Source of the DNA: Zygaena filipendulae
Lineage: Eukaryota > Arthropoda > Insecta > Lepidoptera > Zygaenidae
Reading direction: 5' to 3'
Assembly: GCA_907165275.2 (NCBI GenBank)
Contig: OU015652.1
Span: 5,719,001-5,783,000, forward strand
DNA length: 64,000 nt
Below are positions 1 to 12,866 of the stretch, in pieces; position 1 is the stretch's first letter, and the number at the start of each line of letters is the position of its first letter. The notes beneath the pieces were generated by a model, which was not told where the DNA came from, did not search any database, and worked only from the letters and a program-made list of their open reading frames with translations. Position numbers and translations under genes: made by a program.

Positions 1-38
1 ATCGTAATATTATATAAGTAATAGGAACACTTGGATGT

Positions 39-3000
39 TTATTCTCCGGTCATCATCTCCATGAATTCTGAAACAATAAAATTAAAATGCAAACGTAGTT
101 ATTTGTATGGAAATATTGATAATCTTTAATTAATTAATGCTAGTTAAATTTAACCAGTTTTTGTTTCTAATTCCAAGATACAGAGATCAAGACTTATATA
201 AAATTGTGTTACTTGGTAGAGATTTTTACTCTAGTATCTCGAACAAAATTATATAAAAAAATATCTGTGATTAATTACTGATGATTCAATATAGGCAGAA
301 TGCATTTTTTTTTCTAAAATACAATAAATAAAACAGTAGAATTCTTGCATAAGATACGGTTAAGTTATTATAATATATGATAATATTATGAACTTAATGT
401 ATCTACTTTACACATATTGTCTACCCTACCATCAAAGTCAACTGTGCCGCTGCCGTCTGTGTCAATTTCCTGGATAAGGCCATCAAGCTCTTCGTCTGTA
501 AGCTGCTCATCCAGCTCGCGAAGGATCTCACGCAGGCTGGAAGTAGGAATGTAACCGTTGCCTGGAAGCAAAAAGTTATTTGCCAGTGTCAGAAAGAGCA
601 CATGGTTTTAAAAGTTTACGCCGTCAATGCTCCATCGGCATTTAAAGGGAGAAAAGGTATGTATCAAAACGTCTACGAGTAGTGTGTTCCCGCTCTATAT
701 CTTGGAGTTAGAAGAACAAGAAATTATATTCGAAATAAGTTTTAGGAACACTAAGGGACATAAAATATAAAAAAGTTTTAACAATAAGAAAAATATGACT
801 ACCAGCTTCTTAGTTTATCTAAATCTCAAGTGAGCAGACATTTAGCACATAGTTTGGTTATGCAACTAATTGTTTCACATGTAAGTTTCACATGTAAATG
901 TTAAAATAAATAATTAAATTTGATGTTGCCCGCAGTTTCTTGTCCGTGAATTTTGGAATTCTCCCCGATTCTCCCAGAAACTTTGTTAGATTAGTGCCTT
1001 TCTATAGACTTCAAGTTATATCCATACCAAAATTTTATTGATTCTTGTAAGTTCAACAGTTTGTGAAATCAAAACACATCGAGATTTACTATTATATTTA
1101 GTTTTGTCTTTGTAATATTTGTACAAATACTTAAAATGCGACTTACCCTCTTTGTCGTATAATCTGAAGGCTTCTCTTAGTTCTTTTTGCATGGCCTCAG
1201 CGTCCTCTTCTACAATGAACTTAGCGGCGAGGGTGACGAACTCTCCGAATTCAAGACGACCAGATTCTGAAATGATTTTAGAGGCAACTTTTAATACTTA
1301 CCTTTTTATCACATTGTTTTGTTAAATCAATTTAAAAATTTAACAAATGTTTGGTATTAAAAAATATTTTGTTAACTTACTGTCAGCATCAACCTCTTCG
1401 ATAAGCTCCTCCAGGATTTTCTTATTGAAGGGCTGCCCCATCATTCGTAGGATGTCAGCAACGAAATCGCACGGAATGCTGCCCGAGCGGTTGTGGTCGA
1501 AGCCATCGAACGCCTTGCGAAGGACTGTAATGAACATTTCTAACTTTAAAAATTCGCAGGCGGTTATAAAATACAGTAAAAACCTTCGTGAATTGAACCA
1601 AGAATATGTACCCTCAATATTTATTGTATTCATTGTGGTTTTGTTCTTAAACTCTATGGGTACCACCCCCAATTCTGCTTGAGACTAGAGCACCGCCAAA
1701 ACGATTAGAAGAGCCACAATACAAGTCTATCTTTCGCAATTAATTGGTTCAAACTGATCATTCGGTGGGTTAGGACGAGACTAGGACAGTTCAATGTACT
1801 GAGATATAGTGCAAATTAGTTGAGCAATGCATCTATTTTTGTGCAGCGACGTGCACCGCCATCCAATAGCCGTGTTGCGTGCATGCGTGCTGTTAGGTCA
1901 GGAGGGGAATGTAAGAGTTCGGAACTTTATCAAATAATTTACTTTCAGCACGAATAGTAGGCTATGGTTTGATTGCTTAACAGGGTACTTTACGTAAAGC
2001 TGATTCGATGGAAGTGGAAATTACAAAAACCAGGATGGCAGACACAATGGCGTCCAGTACAAAAGGAAGCAACTTATATTTTTTCTGCCACTTGGTAGAA
2101 GAAATAAGGTTTAACTTGGTAAATACTAAATTAATAGTATAACTCGATGAAATAGAAAAGCTATATTTTTTTTAAATACTCGTAGATGTTGTAGTAAGTT
2201 CATCCAAGATTTTTAAATATATCTTTATTGCTTGTGAAAGAAGTGAACTCTTCTGCTATTAAATTAAATTTACATAAGGCAATTCTCGTCGAAAAAGCCA
2301 TACAATATGTCGACGAGAATCGATAAAATGGCTCGATAAAATTTTATCGTGTTGCGCATCTTAGCCCAGCTGGTGAGCAAAAGACTTGCAAGATTTTTAA
2401 TAAATGAGCTACACGTCCCCTTTTGGACTATTTGTACCTATACCTTATTAGGGTGGCACCAAATGAATAGCAATATAAGCAGCAGTAAGATCGCTCTATA
2501 TAGAAAGAGAACAAGTTAATAACTTTTGTTATTTAAATATTTTCTAGAAAGAGACTGTAATTATTGCCAGCTATACGGGTATTAGTCGATCAAGTCGACT
2601 ATTATCAAGTATAAAAACTTTAAACTATAACAGAAAAAGATTATGGGGCTTGTTAGTATACTGTACATTTTATTCGTTTTATTTTAATTCGTTACAATAT
2701 TATACCTACATATATGTTCTAATCTTTAGATATCTTGATTCCAAATTAGTGGAATCAAATTTAAATATTAACTAGCTGTTCCCGCGGTTTCACCCACGGA
2801 AATTCTGCGGGAATTCTGGGGTTAGAATTACCCTATGGCCTTCTCAGTACCCCTGATAACGTGTATACCTTTCATGATCATCTGTTGAGGGGTTAAGGCG
2901 TGAAAGCGTAACGAAATACTTTTTCCGACACTTCCAACAATTTATTTTCGTTATAGGTATTCTAATTTACACAAAACCTTGACAACTTTGACACCCTTAA

Positions 3001-6000
3001 CGCTATACACCACCAGCACCAGCGGAAGATCAGCGTCGGGCCCTAACGGTTCCCGGCTTATGCTGAGCTGGTAGCCTTTTTGTTGCGACACGCTGTCTGT
3101 GCTACTTTTTGTTAATGCATACTATTTAATTTATTGTCGTTACAAATTAACTTCATTTCATTTCATTTTATTCACAAATTATATACCTAACTCTTCCTCA
3201 TGAATCACTATCTATCAATCATCAAAACAATCGGTATGGTAGTTTTCGAGTTTATCAGGAACATACTGACAGACCCGGCGGAGGACTTTGTCTTATATGT
3301 AAGGATTACCTACAACACTATTAATTTAGGGTTAAATTATATAAAAATGAAATTAAGAAATTTTATTTATGTATTTATGAGCATAACCGTGTTTACTTAA
3401 TAATTTACGATACAAGACGAGTAAGACGACAGATAAACTGCCGATAGTAATAAAACGACCATAATATCTTAAATATTACATAGTCAGTTATATTTTAGTG
3501 CGTGCGTCATAATCGTAAAATAATCGTATGAAATGCTATCGAATGAACGTTGCAGAAATAAACACCCTCGAACTAATTACGTCATTACTTGATAGGAAAA
3601 TCTAAGAAAATAGTTACCAGTTACATTAGAAGCAAGGTAGGTAAGAAGAAAATGACTGATACAAATTAAACAGTAATGATAAATTAGTTCAAAATAAGAT
3701 TCGAGACGGTTATTAGCTGAATAAGCGCTGAAAACATTTGATGCCAGATGAATGTTTTTATTCTGGCGAGTGGAAGTTTTAGTGAATTTATCCACCAGTT
3801 AAGTCACAATGTTCGTATACGGAAGGATAATAGTTACATAACGAAATGTTGAAACAAAGACTATTTTGGTCAAGGATGGAATTGTTTGTGTGGTGCTTAC
3901 CACACAAACAATTCTCTGTTTCTATTCTCAATTCAACGTTGTTAAATCAAGTTTAGATGTAGGTTTAAATTGACTTTAATCGTGTTGGGTCGACTCTATT
4001 TCCAACTATAAGTCTTTTCTTTCTACAGTTTCTTTCATAATTTATGAATCTATTTACGTAGATATACATACAATGAAAAATGTTCTAAACTGTAGATACT
4101 TCATGTTATGATAACACTACAGTACAATTAGATTAATATATCAAGTTAGTTACTGATTTTTCAGACTTTTACAGTGGCGTTGCTTTGCCGAAGTCGGGGT
4201 AGCATTTCCGTCAAAAGTCAAGAAAACTTGATTAGTTTACCTTACCTACCACGTAAGTCTCATCCACTTAGGTATAGAACCCACCCAAACATTTCCCTAA
4301 AGACCAGGTCGTGCGTTAAGTATGATTAAATACGACCATAATTGTTTTCAAAATTTAACAAAGTGCCATCCTAGGCCACTGCTCATAATTTTTCGTAATA
4401 AAGTTTCAGATTATCCGCAGGAACTCTGACAAAAGTCTCGCCAAAATCTCTCCAACCAAATAGACCGACAGAGAGGTAAAAATTTTAAAGTTGGTTGTTT
4501 GTTATACGTAGGTACCTACCATATTATATTCTTTCAATGTATATTTAGTAAAAATCTGGTATTTTGACATAACAAACAGACACTGCAATTTTGTTTATAT
4601 GTATAGATATGATTTGCTGGAATTGAAGTCAAGGGCAGTCAGCCGTCCCTGTTGAAATATCTGATAATGTTATAAATACTAATAAATAAATAGAAAAACA
4701 TGTATTTTTGTATTTTTAATTTGCAGAAACAACTATAGCTGCCGAAAACGCAGCTGTTCCACAATAATTTTGGCAACAACATAAGATTAAACAAGAATTT
4801 TATTTTTGCCACTCTAACGTTGTTAATTTTAATCGTCAAAGTATCTTGGCAGTTGTCTCAAAAGCCCACGATTTTATTACCATTTTTCCTTTTTATCTTC
4901 AGTCATATCATATGTTGTTGAAGATTTTTCTGCTTTGAACTTATTTCTTCAGGTTTTATTAGGTACTCGAATTTGAAATAATATCAGCTCATATTCAATA
5001 CTTAATAATTGGCGTTATTTTCAAATCAAATAGATTTAATAATTAGATGCCCACTAACTTCATTACATTAACTACCTACATGATATTATGTACCTACAGC
5101 TGTAATATAACATAAAAATAAATTGCCATGCGTTAGTATCGCAAAAATTTAAAAATTGCTTGACCGATTTTATAATCCATTTTTTTTGTGTTTGTAATCG
5201 TCAGGATATAGGAAATATTGTTTTAATATTTTAAATAGATTTACATTTTTTATTACTTAGTTGGAACAATTTTTTATCACTATACACAGTATAAAACAAA
5301 ATCGCTTCGCAAAATATAAAACTACGCAACGGATTTTGTTGCGATTTTTTAAATAGATATAGTGATTCAAGAGGAAGGTTTATAAGTAAAGTTTATCCTG
5401 GAATTCTGGCGGGAAAATCGAAATTACAGCGGGTGAAAATGCGGGGAACAGCTAGTATATATATGTGCGAATGTTATTAAAGTATATAGTTTTATGATAA
5501 GGGCCTTTAAAAGTTATACAAATTGAATCGTAAAATGTACACCGTTACTCATGTTTTTAAATATAGCAAAATGTATATACATGGCATAGGTTGCAGATGA
5601 AATAAACTTCTGGTAAAATGGCTCCACAATGTTGGTTAAAGTTTAAACAATGACGATAGCACGCTCTATGTGACTTCTATGCTACATTGGCGCGAAGCCA
5701 GCCATGTAGCGAGTGTTGCTACGCCGATTTTCTATAGGGTTGGCGTTTAATTTTCACTATCATCTTCTAAAATTCAGCTATGTAGGTCGGTACGAGATTT
5801 CTTGTCTTGTGTCAAATACTAAAAAGGTAATATATGTATATATGTGTTAATTTTACCAGTTTTTACTTTATGATGTGTGTATTTCGGATCGTCACATCAT
5901 AGATATTAGATACCTAGATGTTTCCAATTTAGCTTTTATTTGTTCCTATAATATTACCTACTAGTAATAATATAGTGACAGTTTTGGATTTGGATCACAA

Positions 6001-9000
6001 AAATAAACACGCAGGAAACAGCTAGTAACCAAACAATATTTAAGAAAATCAATTAAAATATATACCTATAATTTTTTTAGCAGGTATCTAAATTACTCAC
6101 GGTTCAATCTATCCAAGAATATTTATTTATTTATTTATTTTTCGGGAAACAAACGGTACAACATAAAATACAAATTAAAAATAACAAAAAAAAAAATTCT
6201 TAGACCTAGTAGTTCCCACATATAGAAAAAAGTATACATAAAATTTGAATTAACGCACTCGAATTACTTCCTACGAGAGGAGTACATGACGGTAGTAAAA
6301 AATTACAAACAACAACTAGCAACTAATAATATGTATATATGTATTGTATACCTATGTTAAATATTTTTTTAAATATGTTATGCAAACCTGATATTGTTAA
6401 TAAAAGGGTAAGTTGATGAGTTGATCGAAATTAGTAGGAATACAAGAGGGGGAAGAGTAAGATTTTAACATTTTTATCTCTTTTTTGGTTCGGAGAGAGA
6501 AACGGAATTGATAGGTATGTATATAGGGTATATTTATGGAACATAACTTGTGCAACACTGCTAATATCTATTAACATAATAGTATTAGGTGTACATTTTG
6601 AATCTATACTATAATAAAAGAGTAGAATCCGCGATTGTGTATATATTGAATATTTTTACCTAAAATTGAGAGGGGTGATAAAAGAAGAGTAAAACCAGGC
6701 CCAAAAAAAGTTTTTAAAATTATTTTCTGTCTGTCTGTTTGTCTGTCTGTCTGTTCGCGATAATCTCCGCATCTACTGAACGGGTTGTCATGCAGTTTTC
6801 GGTTGTAGATTAAGCTAAGTCTGGAGCAACATATAGGCTTTGTTTCATCGAAATAGAAAATAGGGGAAAAAAGTTATCATCAGTTAAAGACTTCAGCGCA
6901 ATGCAATGATCGAAAGCTTCGATATAATGTTGCATAACGAACATGATAAAACCTTTTTAGTGTTGTGCATTTTTTTTCTTTTGTATTAATTTTTCGCGAA
7001 GTGACAGTTTTAAGCGACAAATAATGTGATTATATTTTCTTTGAGACCAAAGAGTATATAACCACTACGTATTAAAAGAGTGAGAAAATCTAACGTCAAT
7101 ACTGCCATTGCAAGGGTCGAAAATTCACGCGAGTGAAACCGCGGGCACCAGCTAGTCTAATAATAATTGGGAAAATATGGCAACCCTAGCACGGTTCACG
7201 CATGCTCTGCTACAGCTCTGCTACATGTCAGCGCTCCGCAGCGCCTCGCTTGCCGCACTACCGCGCGTGCTTCGCCCGCCTAAATAATCCTGCATTTACC
7301 CAACTTCTGACATTCACTGATGTGTAGAACGCTAATGTTAATTGAAAAAATAATATCTCCATTTTTTACTTAATTTAAAAGAATACCTAATGGGTTCATA
7401 TTTACTGTTTTTGTGTTAGTTTAAGATCTGAGATAACTATAGAAATTGCGCTACCGCGGTTGAACTATAACGTAATAGAGTCCAACAAATGAACGTTGCA
7501 AAATAAAGTGGACATACTTACTTTTCGGAAGTTTTCTTTTTTCAAAGGCATTGAATAGTAAAAAATCCGTATTCAAAAGTTCTAAACGGAAACTTATTGA
7601 TATGCAAACTTAATTAAATACTTATTAGATATTATTAGTAATATGAAGGTACAAGTAAACTTTACTTTGAGTAAACTAAACTATCTTTTTGAGGGAAATG
7701 AAAGGTATCGAGAAAGTTCATTCAAATAGAACATTAGGTATGTATAAACTCAACTATTAAAATTTTCAAAGTCGAACGTAAATAAATACTTATTTAAGAT
7801 GTTATTTCTGGAATCTTAATTAGGATCTCACGAGAGTACCTACTGCAAGAATAATTTTTTGATACCGCACTAGGTGCGGGCTCCGTATTTATGTAGTCAT
7901 CCTCCATTGTTATGCTGGCTCGTTGCCAAACCTGAGTTTGCAATTTTTTTTTGATGTAAATATTATTAATTCGGGAAAATTCGTATTTTTAATGGCATGT
8001 TTTATGATGCGATTGATTTTATAGGGTACCTTATCCATTCTGTTATTCATTAGGATAGCGTGCAAGTTTACGAAAGTGCAGGAAACACTACTTGCTTAGG
8101 AGGACATAATGGCTAATTGTTATTCTCTACCATCTACTTTCAGAAAATGTAAGAATTACTGCGTATTTGAACCATTTAAATACATATAATTTAACATCTA
8201 CCAGAGTTATTTAAAGAAAATAACAAATTCAAATTTTCTTAAATCTCTTTTCATAAGATTTTTTAAATTATAAATTTTATAGTAAGAAATTAAAAATTAA
8301 TGATAAATAATAATTTGCATCGATCAACCTACCAGCGATTTGTTCTGGAGGGAGCTCATCGGCCTGGAATAGAAATAAATAAAAACAAATTAGCCTTTAC
8401 AAATCACACAAATATGTATGTACTAAAAAATACCTACTTACTAAAAATTTGATTTATTTATTTATTAATCTCACTTTTAGATAGGTTAAAGGAAGAATTT
8501 TGTTGTTTAGTTTTTGTAGAGTTTTCATTCTTATCCTACAAGTTACTCCTTATAACATCAGCTATCTGTCAGTGAAATTTCCGTTAAAATTGGTCCAGCC
8601 GTTTCAGAGATTAGCCGAAACAAAAAGACAGACAGACAAAAATTTTATAAAATGTTTTTTTTTTATATAAGTACCTACCGTATACACTTTCATATGCATT
8701 TAGTAAAAAGCTTTTAATGACACTTCAATTTTACTTTTATGTATGTATTTATATGTATATATATATATATATATATATCTATATCTATATGTATAGATAG
8801 AAATTATATATTCTAACTATAATACATAGACATGATTTGCTTGTTTTCAGCTCTGTGGTACGCGTACGGTTGATTGGCTAGCGCATACGGTGTATTTATG
8901 CATTTGCACAGTGGTTTTTATCTGTGCAGAGATTAGTGATAAAAAATCTGTATAAAAACATATTATATCTTATAATATTTAAAATTAACTTAACAATTAA

Positions 9001-10274
9001 AAAGAAATCGATAGTATTTAAGGGTTTCAACGTGATATAAAAACTCAATATTGTCTAACGGTAGGACACGATGAACAAATAGTATTGTGGAAGTATAATT
9101 TTTTAATGATTTCCTAAATACTTTAAAAACGCATTTCTTAAAAATTAAAAATATCTACCTGTTGAGCAAAGACACAAAAACATCATACAACAATCAACAT
9201 ATTATGTGAATATAGTCAAGAAAATAATATCACAGTAAATATAGGTCACACAGGAATATTTCTCTTACCAACGTTAAATTCAGGCGGTATAAAATTTTAT
9301 GTGAGCTAAAATAGATTTATTGGTTTGTACCTACACACACGTAGGTAAGTACCTACTACGAGTATACTGCTGCTCTCGAAATGCACTGGAGTTAATTATT
9401 TCTGATGTCAATTATGCACCTACATATGTGCCCACTCATCACATAGCTCGATATGTAACCCAATATTCATTTACATTGTAACGTGTTATTGTACCTACTT
9501 AATACCTTTCAAGTTCTATTAACATAAGCCGAATAATTTAATTATTTTTGCATGAACTTCCAAAACTACTATAAATCATTATCATCTATAAAATATATAA
9601 ACAAAAATCCTAATACTATAAAGCAAAATGCCACGTACTAATTTACTTACTAAAAGTCTCAAAAACTTATAACTGAAATTTTAGACGTAGGTATAGGTAT
9701 AGGTAGTGTATGTACAAAAAACGTTAGCTAAGTCTTAAGTACGGATTTTCGTTAGGCGTTTCCGAGGGAATCTCGAAATTAACAGGGGTGGAATCGTGTG
9801 ATTAACTTGATATCAATAGCCTTTTTTCAGAGAAGGATCTTTATCACTTTTAATTTTATTTTTAGCTGACTGAGAAAATTTACTATTTGAACTAAATTAC
9901 TTAAGTTTACGGTTAGAAAACGCCTTTCATAAACTCTATTATTTTGGTAATAAATAAATAGAATGGTCCAAGAATGTACTACGCATCATTGTTGTGTCAA
10001 GCCACTTCCGACAGTTCCGTCGGGCGTCGACCGATCGCTTCATCCACACGTCCGATACGAGCTTAACGACAACACCTGTCCACATCCTCGCGCGCGCCAT
10101 TTGACATCTTTGCACGCTACCAATTATCTACTGACACCACTCAATTACTTTGCGCCATTATTATTATTGTAAATAAAATACTCGTATATCAATATAAAAT
10201 TTCTTAAATATCAAACTTTTTGTTTCCTAAATCATATTTCAGGAACCTACCCAATCTTCTGTGTCCAGAACCAT
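39..10274 (-). CDS. TpnC: Troponin C, muscle calcium sensor (6 exons)
   Basis: Calcium-binding subunit of the troponin complex on muscle thin filaments. Reading the minus strand, coding exons are 10251-10274 (candidate), 8333-8363, 1381-1524, 1147-1266, 430-561 and 39-67 (stop 39-41), all with GT donors and AG acceptors in matching phase. The exons give [19 protein letters not shown], then four EF-hands and the usual C-terminus [11 protein letters not shown]-hand 2 ([12 protein letters not shown]) and EF-hand 4 ([12 protein letters not shown]) have complete 12-residue loops, each split by an intron. EF-hand 1 ends its loop in F and EF-hand 3 in S instead of the bidentate acid, so they probably do not bind Ca2+, as is common in arthropod troponin C. 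With the candidate first exon the protein is 159 residues (family about 150-160). The first exon is the weak point: it adds MVLDTEDW; an alternative would be an exon supplying only the ATG. The 3'UTR runs off the window. Insects have several paralogues; I do not assign one. Confidence 0.93.
2772..2918 (-). mobile_element. Lep1-like Helitron, truncated
   Basis: Starts CTAGCTGTTCCCGCGG and continues through the internal GAATTC and 'cgtgtatacctttcatgatcat' region typical of this family. Read on the minus strand this is the 3' terminal hairpin plus CTAG end. The opposite end (normally 'tttataatattagtagga' on the plus strand) is missing. Confidence 0.65.
2985..3110 (+). repeat. Repeat resembling the LINE 3' end at 42.8 kb
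   Basis: Shares the pattern 'gttcccg..ctta/ctaatgctgagctggtagccttt' with 42770-42860. Degenerate; probably an old non-LTR retrotransposon 3' fragment. Confidence 0.4.
3879..3914. repeat. Perfect 16-bp inverted repeat (hairpin)
   Basis: GAATTGTTTGTGTGGT, a 4-base spacer (gctt), then its exact reverse complement. It lies in the long troponin C intron. No larger element is seen around it. Confidence 0.85.
4410..4615 (-). mobile_element. Family B dispersed repeat, decayed copy
   Basis: Resembles 8530-8745, 17230-17420 and the plus-strand copy at 28966-29257: 'acagacagag', a poly-T-like stretch, 'gtacctacc', 'atttagtaaaa', 'gacact..aatttt'. The terminal CTAG end is lacking. Confidence 0.5.
5280..5455 (+). 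mobile_element. Helitron-like element, 3' part
   Basis: Ends in 'gcgggtgaaaatgcggggaacagCTAG' followed by T, the family's 3' terminus with a weakened hairpin. The middle differs from the Lep1-like copies, so this is a related subfamily; the 5' limit is uncertain. Confidence 0.55.
6603..7155 (+). mobile_element. Lep1-like Helitron with internal (GTCT)n microsatellite
   Basis: About 553 bp, beginning TCTATACTATAATAAAAG after an A and ending 'gtgaaaccgcgggcaccagCTAG' before a T. This fits the Helitron TC...CTRR ends and insertion between A and T. A (GTCT)n run lies near 6727-6754. Association of such microsatellites with lepidopteran elements is known. Confidence 0.7.
8530..8745 (-). mobile_element. 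Family B dispersed repeat
   Basis: Close to 17230-17420 and to the reverse of 28966-29257: 'agttactccttataacatcagctatctg', 'ggtccagccgtttcagagattagc', 'acagacagaca', then the poly-T stretch and 'actttcatatgcatttagt'. The end bearing CTAG is missing. Confidence 0.65.
8752..8800. repeat. (TA)n-rich microsatellite
   Basis: An alternating TA run of about 30 bases flanked by 'tatctatatctatatgtata'. It abuts the family B repeat. Confidence 0.85.
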
Positions 10275-10410
10275 GTTTGATGACACTAGTTAACACTGAG
10301 AGACGCACAACACGACTGGCCGAAAGTCTGTAGCTTCCAACGTCCAGGGTTATTTTCTGATTCTCCACGTCTTTGTGTGTTTCAAATATATGAGCTTTCA
10401 TATAAAACGC
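10275..10410 (-). promoter_or_regulatory. Candidate 5'UTR and TATA-like promoter of troponin C
   Basis: Upstream (minus strand) of the candidate first coding exon the sequence has a good start context (tcaaacATGG) and, about 125-135 bases before the ATG, a TATA-like stretch (TTTTATATGA at 10398-10407). A CpG-rich block (10411-10680) lies just beyond. These fit a promoter, but no transcript evidence is available and TATA-like strings are common in AT-rich DNA. The exon-1 donor (TGG|GTAGGT) resembles the other donors of this gene. Confidence 0.35.
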
Positions 10411-11440
10411 GTGGTGCGCGGGTGGCGGCGGGCGATGGGGCGGTGGGGAACCGGCGGTGCCCCTCTACGCCGAGGTAGCTGGTTCCTGCACGTAGCTGTG
10501 CGCCTGCGCCGACCAATCCCGTGAATCCCAAACGGCAGGATGCTGACGTATTTTTAGTCGGAAACATGGTCAGGAGAAACGTAAACAAGCACAACGTGCG
10601 GTGTTCAAAAAGTGTTTATGTGCCGCCCGCGCCCGCCTTCGGCGACCTCGTCGGCCCCTTCTCCCCGCAACCATGATGCAAGCTAAATTCTTTATTATAA
10701 AGCTTTAACTTAGCGTAGTTATATCCTTTCTAAAAAGTGTAAGTATTGTTTCACGTAGAAAAGTAATAATTGATCAAAACTTATTATCCAATGACAAAAA
10801 AATTTGAAGAATAAAAGATCTCGCTAAATCTAGTTCAAAAGTTTTCGAAACTAATTTCAATTTTTTTGCTAACGAACAGAAAATGGGAATAAAACAAAAT
10901 ACTTAAATTAAGAAAATATTACTATATGTTTAGAATAGATCTCTACAATTGACTTAATTATGCTTATTGGATCCAGTTTAGTTATAGGTATGTAGACATA
11001 ATATTTTTAAATCTATGAAAGGAAATAATCCCATCGAACCAACATGGGATCAACCAAGATTTTTGTCCACCGAGATGGTTGGAGCCTGGAGTTCAGAGAC
11101 GTAGATAATAGTAAATTCTTTTCATCCCATCAAGTACATAATTTCTGAAGGAATCCCGAAATAACTTCACGTACCTACACGCATCAAGAATACCTATACG
11201 CACGGTAATAATGAGACCGATTGGTTTTTCGTGGCTTTCGATACGTCGTCTTGAAATTGAAACTCTATTGACTGAATTGTGGAACGTGCTGAATCGGATG
11301 CGTAGCCGCATTCTTTTTTTTTTTTAAATAAAACCGATTCATTCATCCAGCGACACAACGTCTGCGATGGCTTACGGCGGGAGACAACGAGCAAACTAAT
11401 ACCTACATTACGGTACACCGTGATAAAGTCTATACCTACA

Positions 11441-11635
11441 TCCTAATATCGTAAATGCGACTTTGTTTGTTTATTTGTTTGTTACGTTTTCACGAAGTCA
11501 TGAAAATATTGCATACTACACGTTGTCAGGGGTACAGAGAAGGATAAAAATACTTTTCATCCCGAAATTCCCGCAAACTTCTAAATTACCGCGGGTTGAT
11601 ACCACAAAAAACGGCTGGTCTTTATGTGTTACTAG
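11441..11635 (+). mobile_element. Lep1-like Helitron, head-to-head with the next copy
   Basis: Starts TCCTAATATCGTAAATGCGA and carries the internal 'cacgttgtcaggggtacagagaagga' and 'ttcatcccgaaattcccgc'. Its 3' end is decayed and runs into the CTAG that also begins the minus-strand copy at 11632. Confidence 0.6.
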
Positions 11636-11818
11636 TTGTTTCCCGCAGTTTCACCTACGTTAATTTTCGAATTCCCGCGGGAATTCCGGGAGAAAAGTGC
11701 TCTATTTCCTTCTCTTGCCAGGGGTACCCCTGGCAACGTGTATGCAAATTTCATGATGATCAGTTGAGTGATTAAAACGTAAGAGTAACAAACAAACTCA
11801 TATTCGCATTTATAATGG
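11632..11818 (-). mobile_element. Lep1-like Helitron
   Basis: Begins CTAGTTGTTTCCCGCAG and ends near 'cgcatttataatggtaa'. Internally it contains the perfect 22-bp palindrome TTGCCAGGGGTACCCCTGGCAA (11715-11736), formed at the family's 'ccctggcaacgtgtatgc' region. Confidence 0.7.
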
Positions 11819-11888
11819 TAAAGTTTGCAAAAGAACACAAAACGAAAAACAAGGTTGCGAATTTTTTTTTTAATATATCAGAAAGTAT

Positions 11889-12020
11889 AGTAGTCGGTAG
11901 CGGTTTTACACACGGTAATTTCGGAGTTCCCGCGGGAATTTCGGGATAAAAAGTGCCGTATGTCACTCGGGACAGTAGCTGCTTATAAGTAAAAGAATTT
12001 TTTCAGGGATTACAACGTCA
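11889..12020 (-). mobile_element. Lep1-like Helitron fragment
   Basis: 'gtagcggttttacacacggtaatttcggagttcccgcggg' followed by a diverged tail with 'cactcgggacagtagct', as in the fragment at 48.5 kb. Confidence 0.55.
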
Positions 12021-12076
12021 CAAACTCGCAAACTTTAGCTCTTTATACTATTAGCGGCGGAGACCAGATTTTGTAA

Positions 12077-12793
12077 AATCTCGTCGGTATCTCTTATGTA
12101 TACCTACAACAGGTATGGATGTGTTCAGGGCGTTGTGTAGATTACGAAACTGCTTGTTGTAATGTTTTTTAGTGGTGGAGGGGATAGCAGTGACGTCATA
12201 AACATGGCCGCCAACGGTTTTTGTTTTTGTTAATTACATCGCACTTATTAGGTCTATTTGCTTGTGTGTGGTGTCATTTGAAAGCTTATTAAATGTTCTT
12301 TAATTTATTTTCCGACATCTAAAGCGTATCTATTATATTTAAAAAAATATTTGACAAAATATGATTTTTTTTAAGCGATTTCAAAAATATTCTCTTTTTA
12401 CTGAGAAACCGCTACACTTACGGTAAATTTGTTTAATATAAAAATTAAGTAGAATTTTATCACCTATTTAAAAATGCCAGTTTCATTAAAATAGGACTTA
12501 AAACAACTGAGATATGTCTCATTTTGTGGCGCAAGGAGCAAGGTTTTGTATCGTAATCTTATAGAACTGCTGTGCGTTTGTCGCGCTAAAACTCGTAAAT
12601 GGCTCGACCGACGTGAATATTTCTTTTTTTATTGGGTTTTTAACTACCAGGAAAAGGTTTGTATTAAAGAAAATTGGGAGTTCCTGCGGGAATTCCGAAT
12701 CTGAAACCGTGGGGCACAGCTAGTAACGTCACATAAATATTACTAATTCATGCTGTTAACCAGAAGTGCTTTCTTCATAGTACTGCCTTAAAT
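12077..12793 (+). repeat. ~0.7-kb inverted repeat, left arm (contains a Helitron-like element)
   Basis: Near-identical by eye to the reverse complement of 14406-15149. The part 12079-12723 starts TCTCGTCGG and ends 'accgtggggcacagCTAG' before T, so it looks like a ~645-bp Helitron-type element. The similarity continues past its CTAG end for another ~70 bp ('catgctgttaacca', 'gctttcttcata', 'ctgcc'). Confidence 0.85.
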
Positions 12794-12866
12794 AAATTAT
12801 AAATTGTAGTTGCAATTGTGCTGTGTTAATAGTGAACAATCAAAACAATAAGTACTGTTATAAAAT

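Larger units (their letters stand above)
1525..8332 (-). other. Long troponin C intron with repeats
   Basis: A 6.8-kb intron between the ELPPEQIA exon and the EF-hand 1 exon. No coding exon is seen inside. It contains decayed Helitron-like pieces (2772-2918; 5280-5455; 6603-7155), a LINE-3'-end-like piece (2985-3110), a family B fragment (4410-4615) and a perfect short hairpin (3879-3914). The rest is AT-rich with no recognisable structure. Confidence 0.7.
8364..10250 (-). other. Putative first intron of troponin C
   Basis: Between candidate exon 1 and exon 2. Besides family B and the TA microsatellite I see only AT-rich unique-looking sequence. A donor-like 'ttg|gtaaga' at about 9265 has no plausible coding exon attached. 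Confidence 0.4.

Noticed and set aside
9963..10594. Small frames around the CpG-rich block near 10-10.6 kb
   Set aside because: No recognisable motifs; the region is better read as the troponin C promoter area.
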